Source: an uncultured Cellvibrio sp.
GTDB lineage: Bacteria > Pseudomonadota > Gammaproteobacteria > Pseudomonadales > Cellvibrionaceae
Reading direction: 5' to 3'
DNA: 16,829 nt
NCBI GenBank assembly: GCA_946482385.1
Contig: CAMLRI010000005.1
Location: forward strand, 1 to 16,829
Below the pieces are notes generated by a model. The model was not told the DNA's origin. It saw only the letters and a list, made by a program, of their open reading frames with translations, and did not search any database. The position numbers and the translations under genes are program-made. Below are positions 15,122 to 16,829 of the stretch, in pieces (within the stretch, counting starts at the first letter, position 1; every line of letters begins with the position of its first letter).

Positions 15122-16108
15122 TCACAACCTATCCAATGGGCTGGCCAGCCCGCGCTCGTGCACACCTACCACATGGGTATAAATCATGGTGGTGTTCACA
15201 TCGGTATGGCCCATCAATTCCTGGATATTGCGAATATCCGCGCCGCTGCGCAGTAAATTGGTGGCAAAGGAATGGCGAAAGGTGTGGCAACTGGCTTTTT
15301 TGCGAATACCGGTTTGCGCCAGCGCCTTGGCCACAGAACGGCGCACCTGCTGCTCGCCAATGTGATGGCGGCGCATAATTTGGCTGCGTGGGTCCAGCGC
15401 TAAATTGGGCGCGGGAAACACATACTGCCATTCCGGGCTGGTGGGTGCCCTTGGGTATTTTTTGGCGAGTGCATAAGGCAAATAGACTTCGCCAAAACCA
15501 TCGGCCAAATCCTGTTGGTGAATTGCCAGTGCCAAATTAATCTGCGCTTTCAAAGGTTCAATCAAGGTCTGCGGTAACAGCGTGCGCCGCCACTTATCGC
15601 CTTTGGTTTCCCGCACAAATAAACAGCCGTTGGCAAAATCCACATCCTGCACCCGCAGCCGCACCGCCTCCATCACCCGCAAACCGGCGCCGTACATCAA
15701 GCTTGCCGCCAGCTTGTGATCGCCCTGCATCAGCGCCAGTACGCGCATAGCCTCGTCGTGGGTAAACACAGTTGGCAAATGGCGCCCCTTATGGGTTTTG
15801 CTAAATTGCACTTCGCCCAGTTCGCGTTGTAAAAATTGCCGGTACAAAAACACCACTGCGTTCAGCGCCGTTTTTTGCGTGTTAATCGACACTTGCCGTT
15901 GGTTGGCCAAGTGGCTCAACCAGGCATCCACTTCGGCATTGCCCATGGTGTTCGGGTGCTTGCGCTGGTTAAAGCGAATAAAGTCGGCAATCCACACGCA
16001 ATAGGTTTTTTCGGTGCGGTAAGCCAACTGTTTGGCACGCATAAAAGCGCGCAGCTGATCCATAAAACGCTTGGGTTTGGCAGGCAGGGGAATGGGAATA
16101 TCATCCAT
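15122..16108 (-). CDS. intI: Integron integrase (tyrosine recombinase) IntI
   Basis: A complete 328-residue integron recombinase that captures and shuffles gene cassettes by joining attI and attC sites. The N-terminal SAM-like core-binding part (about 14-95) has [17 protein letters not shown]. The catalytic set is intact: R144 (GAGLRVMEA), K169 or K172, H275 and R278 ([11 protein letters not shown]), H301 ([10 protein letters not shown]) and nucleophile Y310 (MIYTHV). The IntI-specific patch that sets integron integrases apart from XerC/D is present, including [11 protein letters not shown] (212-222), WQYVFPA (227-233) and [11 protein letters not shown] (239-249). ATG 16108 gives the usual N-terminal length, though its ribosome binding site is weak. 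It is transcribed away from the cassette, as integrons require. No frameshift or stop is seen, so it is probably functional. Confidence 0.97.
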   Translation of the reverse strand: MDDIPIPLPAKPKRFMDQLRAFMRAKQLAYRTEKTYCVWIADFIRFNQRKHPNTMGNAEVDAWLSHLANQRQVSINTQKTALNAVVFLYRQFLQRELGEVQFSKTHKGRHLPTVFTHDEAMRVLALMQGDHKLAASLMYGAGLRVMEAVRLRVQDVDFANGCLFVRETKGDKWRRTLLPQTLIEPLKAQINLALAIHQQDLADGFGEVYLPYALAKKYPRAPTSPEWQYVFPAPNLALDPRSQIMRRHHIGEQQVRRSVAKALAQTGIRKKASCHTFRHSFATNLLRSGADIRNIQELMGHTDVNTTMIYTHVVGVHERGLASPLDRL

Positions 16109-16124
16109 AATGGTATCCGTGCGT

Positions 16125-16144
16125 TACTGTATGCATGAACAGTA
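16125..16144 (-). promoter_or_regulatory. LexA (SOS) box over the intI promoter
   Basis: TACTGTATGCATGAACAGTA fits the gammaproteobacterial LexA consensus CTGT-N8-ACAG exactly, including flanking TA. It starts 17 bases before the intI ATG and overlaps the predicted -10 box and start of transcription, so LexA should repress intI until DNA damage. Confidence 0.92.
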
Positions 16145-16169
16145 TTACTGCGGAAAACAAATTTGGCAA
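16141..16169 (-). promoter_or_regulatory. Predicted sigma70 promoter of intI
   Basis: On the minus strand, TTGCCA (16169-16164, 5 of 6 to consensus) and AATACT (16146-16141, 4 of 6) are 17 bases apart. The -10 box overlaps the LexA site, the usual arrangement for SOS-controlled integrases. Confidence 0.7.
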
Positions 16170-16517
16170 GTGGCTGGCAAAAAAATTAAGGGAGCGTCTT
16201 AAACATGGCAAACAACCACCCAAGGCGGTAAGAGAGTTGGTAATAAGTGCCTCGGTAAATGTTTGATCCTTGTTGGTAGCAAAAAGCCTTTGTGCCGCTG
16301 ATTTAATAAAAAGCGAAAAACTTAAGAGGATATCTTTAAAAACAATCACTTAAAGCAATGCCCAAAAAAGGGATAAGAGGCTGTAAAAACGTTTTGCCGA
16401 TGAAATACAGGTTTTTCGCCAGTGCTAACCTATTGACCACATTAAATATTACGCCTACCTTGTCAGCTCAACCCGCCCAGAAATACCGGGCACCTCAAAA
16501 CGGCCTCAAAGGCTACG
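16170..16517. other. Intergenic region between intI promoter and attI core
   Basis: About 350 A+T-rich bases without a convincing gene. GTTGGTA appears twice (near 16235 and 16274). A weak plus-strand promoter for cassettes (Pc) is possible: TTGACC (16433-16438) with TACCTT (16456-16461) at 17 bases. GCCC..GGGC (about 16475-16491) and GCC..GGC (16503-16513) can form small hairpins close to the core site. Confidence 0.5.
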
Positions 16518-16532
16518 ATTTAAATGTTAGGT
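16518..16532 (+). other. attI recombination core of the integron
   Basis: GTTAGGT (16526-16532) fits the integron core GTTRRRY, cleaved between G and TT. ATTTAAA (16518-16524), one base before it, is 6 of 7 to the inverted core RYYYAAC and may be the second integrase site. It sits about 420 bases from the intI start, on the promoter side and in the right orientation, and is followed directly by a gene. The outer limits of attI cannot be set from sequence alone. Confidence 0.75.
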
Positions 16533-16538
16533 AAAAAC

Positions 16539-16829
16539 ATGCCGGAATCGAATAATAGTCATTTAGAAGCTGCCTACCAAAAAGCAAAGCAGGTCTTTAA
16601 TAGAGAGTTAACTCAAACTGAGGCGGCTAGGCAGCTTTTTACAAATCATGGAATCAATCAAAACTCAGCAAAAATTATGCTTGCTGTTTACGGAAAGCTC
16701 ATGTCAGGAAGTGAATTTAAAAGAGCATTGAGTGCATCTGACATGAATTACTTTCTAGAAAGAATTTTGATTGAAAGCGGAGAAAATAACTTAATTAAAC
16801 CGCTTTCAGCTTTGTGGAAACATATAAAG
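16539..16829 (+). CDS. First integron cassette gene, N-terminal 97 residues (3' end outside window); unknown, possibly HNH/defence type
   Basis: The frame opens 6 bases after the attI core and stays open to the window end. AGGT of the core lies 6 bases before the ATG and can act as ribosome binding site. The first 80 bases of the gene are about 39 % G+C by hand count, far below the surrounding chromosome, as expected of a mobile cassette. The visible part is soluble and helical: AYQKAKQVFNRELTQTEAARQLF, then a SAKIMLAVYGKLMSG helix, SEFKRALSA, YFLERILIESGENNL and LSALWKHIK. The YFL..I..E.GE..L..LSAL..HI pattern reminds me of N-terminal domains of some HNH-nuclease and restriction-type proteins, from memory only. 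No catalytic motif is within the window and the attC site is also outside. Confidence 0.85.
   Translation, partial: MPESNNSHLEAAYQKAKQVFNRELTQTEAARQLFTNHGINQNSAKIMLAVYGKLMSGSEFKRALSASDMNYFLERILIESGENNLIKPLSALWKHIK

Noticed and set aside
16101..16349. 82-codon minus-strand frame upstream of intI
   Set aside because: It runs through the LexA box and intI promoter and into intI in another frame, has no ribosome binding site, and its product looks like no protein.
16466..16532. A 67-base attC site, from GCTCAAC (RYYYAAC) to GTTAGGT (GTTRRRY)
   Set aside because: The outer boxes have the right spacing, but the bases just inside them are not complementary, so the folded L/R structure required of attC is missing. 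The position next to intI fits attI better.
1..16829. tRNA, rRNA, CRISPR array, transposase or phage genes
   Set aside because: No cloverleaf, no regularly spaced repeats and no transposase or phage structural protein could be found by reading; the only mobile-element protein is IntI.

Overview
The window is about 16.8 kb of compact, GC-rich bacterial chromosome (roughly 60 % G+C by eye), read as a gammaproteobacterium of the Cellvibrio/Pseudomonas kind. The evidence is gene content and order: gpmI-envC-ctpA-YibQ-like deacetylase beside hisBHAF, and ubiC-ubiA-phoB-phoR, both of which are arrangements I recall from pseudomonads. The genus is an inference, because no rRNA or other marker is present.

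Layout from left to right. (1) 1-4471, plus strand: the end of glycolytic gpmI with a strong terminator, then three envelope genes (EnvC amidase activator, CtpA periplasmic protease, YibQ-type divergent polysaccharide deacetylase), then a small soluble orphan protein with its own promoter and a two-way terminator. (2) 4505-7646, minus strand: a histidine operon read hisB-hisH-hisA-hisF. Its two longer spacers each carry a copy of a dispersed inverted-repeat element. (3) 7778-9306, plus strand: a predicted outer-membrane barrel protein and a conserved-looking protein of unknown function. (4) 9329-10996, minus strand: a dicarboxylate/acidic amino acid symporter and an HU nucleoid protein. (5) 11174-12926, plus strand: ubiC and ubiA, the first two steps of ubiquinone synthesis, with UbiA carrying an unusual Lys/Ala/Pro-rich N-terminal extension. 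(6) 13100-15118: phoB-phoR, the phosphate-starvation two-component system, behind a Pho-box-like site and a repeat-rich leader.

The accessory part starts directly after phoR. A complete integron tyrosine recombinase gene (intI, minus strand, 15122-16108) ends 3 bases from the phoR stop codon. Upstream of intI are a sigma70-type promoter overlapped by a canonical LexA/SOS box, about 380 bases of mostly featureless DNA, an attI-type core site (GTTAGGT, 16526-16532), and the first gene cassette. The cassette is A+T-rich, faces away from intI and is cut off by the window end. This is the proximal end of a chromosomal integron, probably induced by DNA damage; the cassette array lies beyond the window. 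The truncated first cassette gene encodes a protein I cannot name with confidence. It has the look of a helical N-terminal domain seen in some HNH-nuclease or defence-type proteins and is the most promising lead here.
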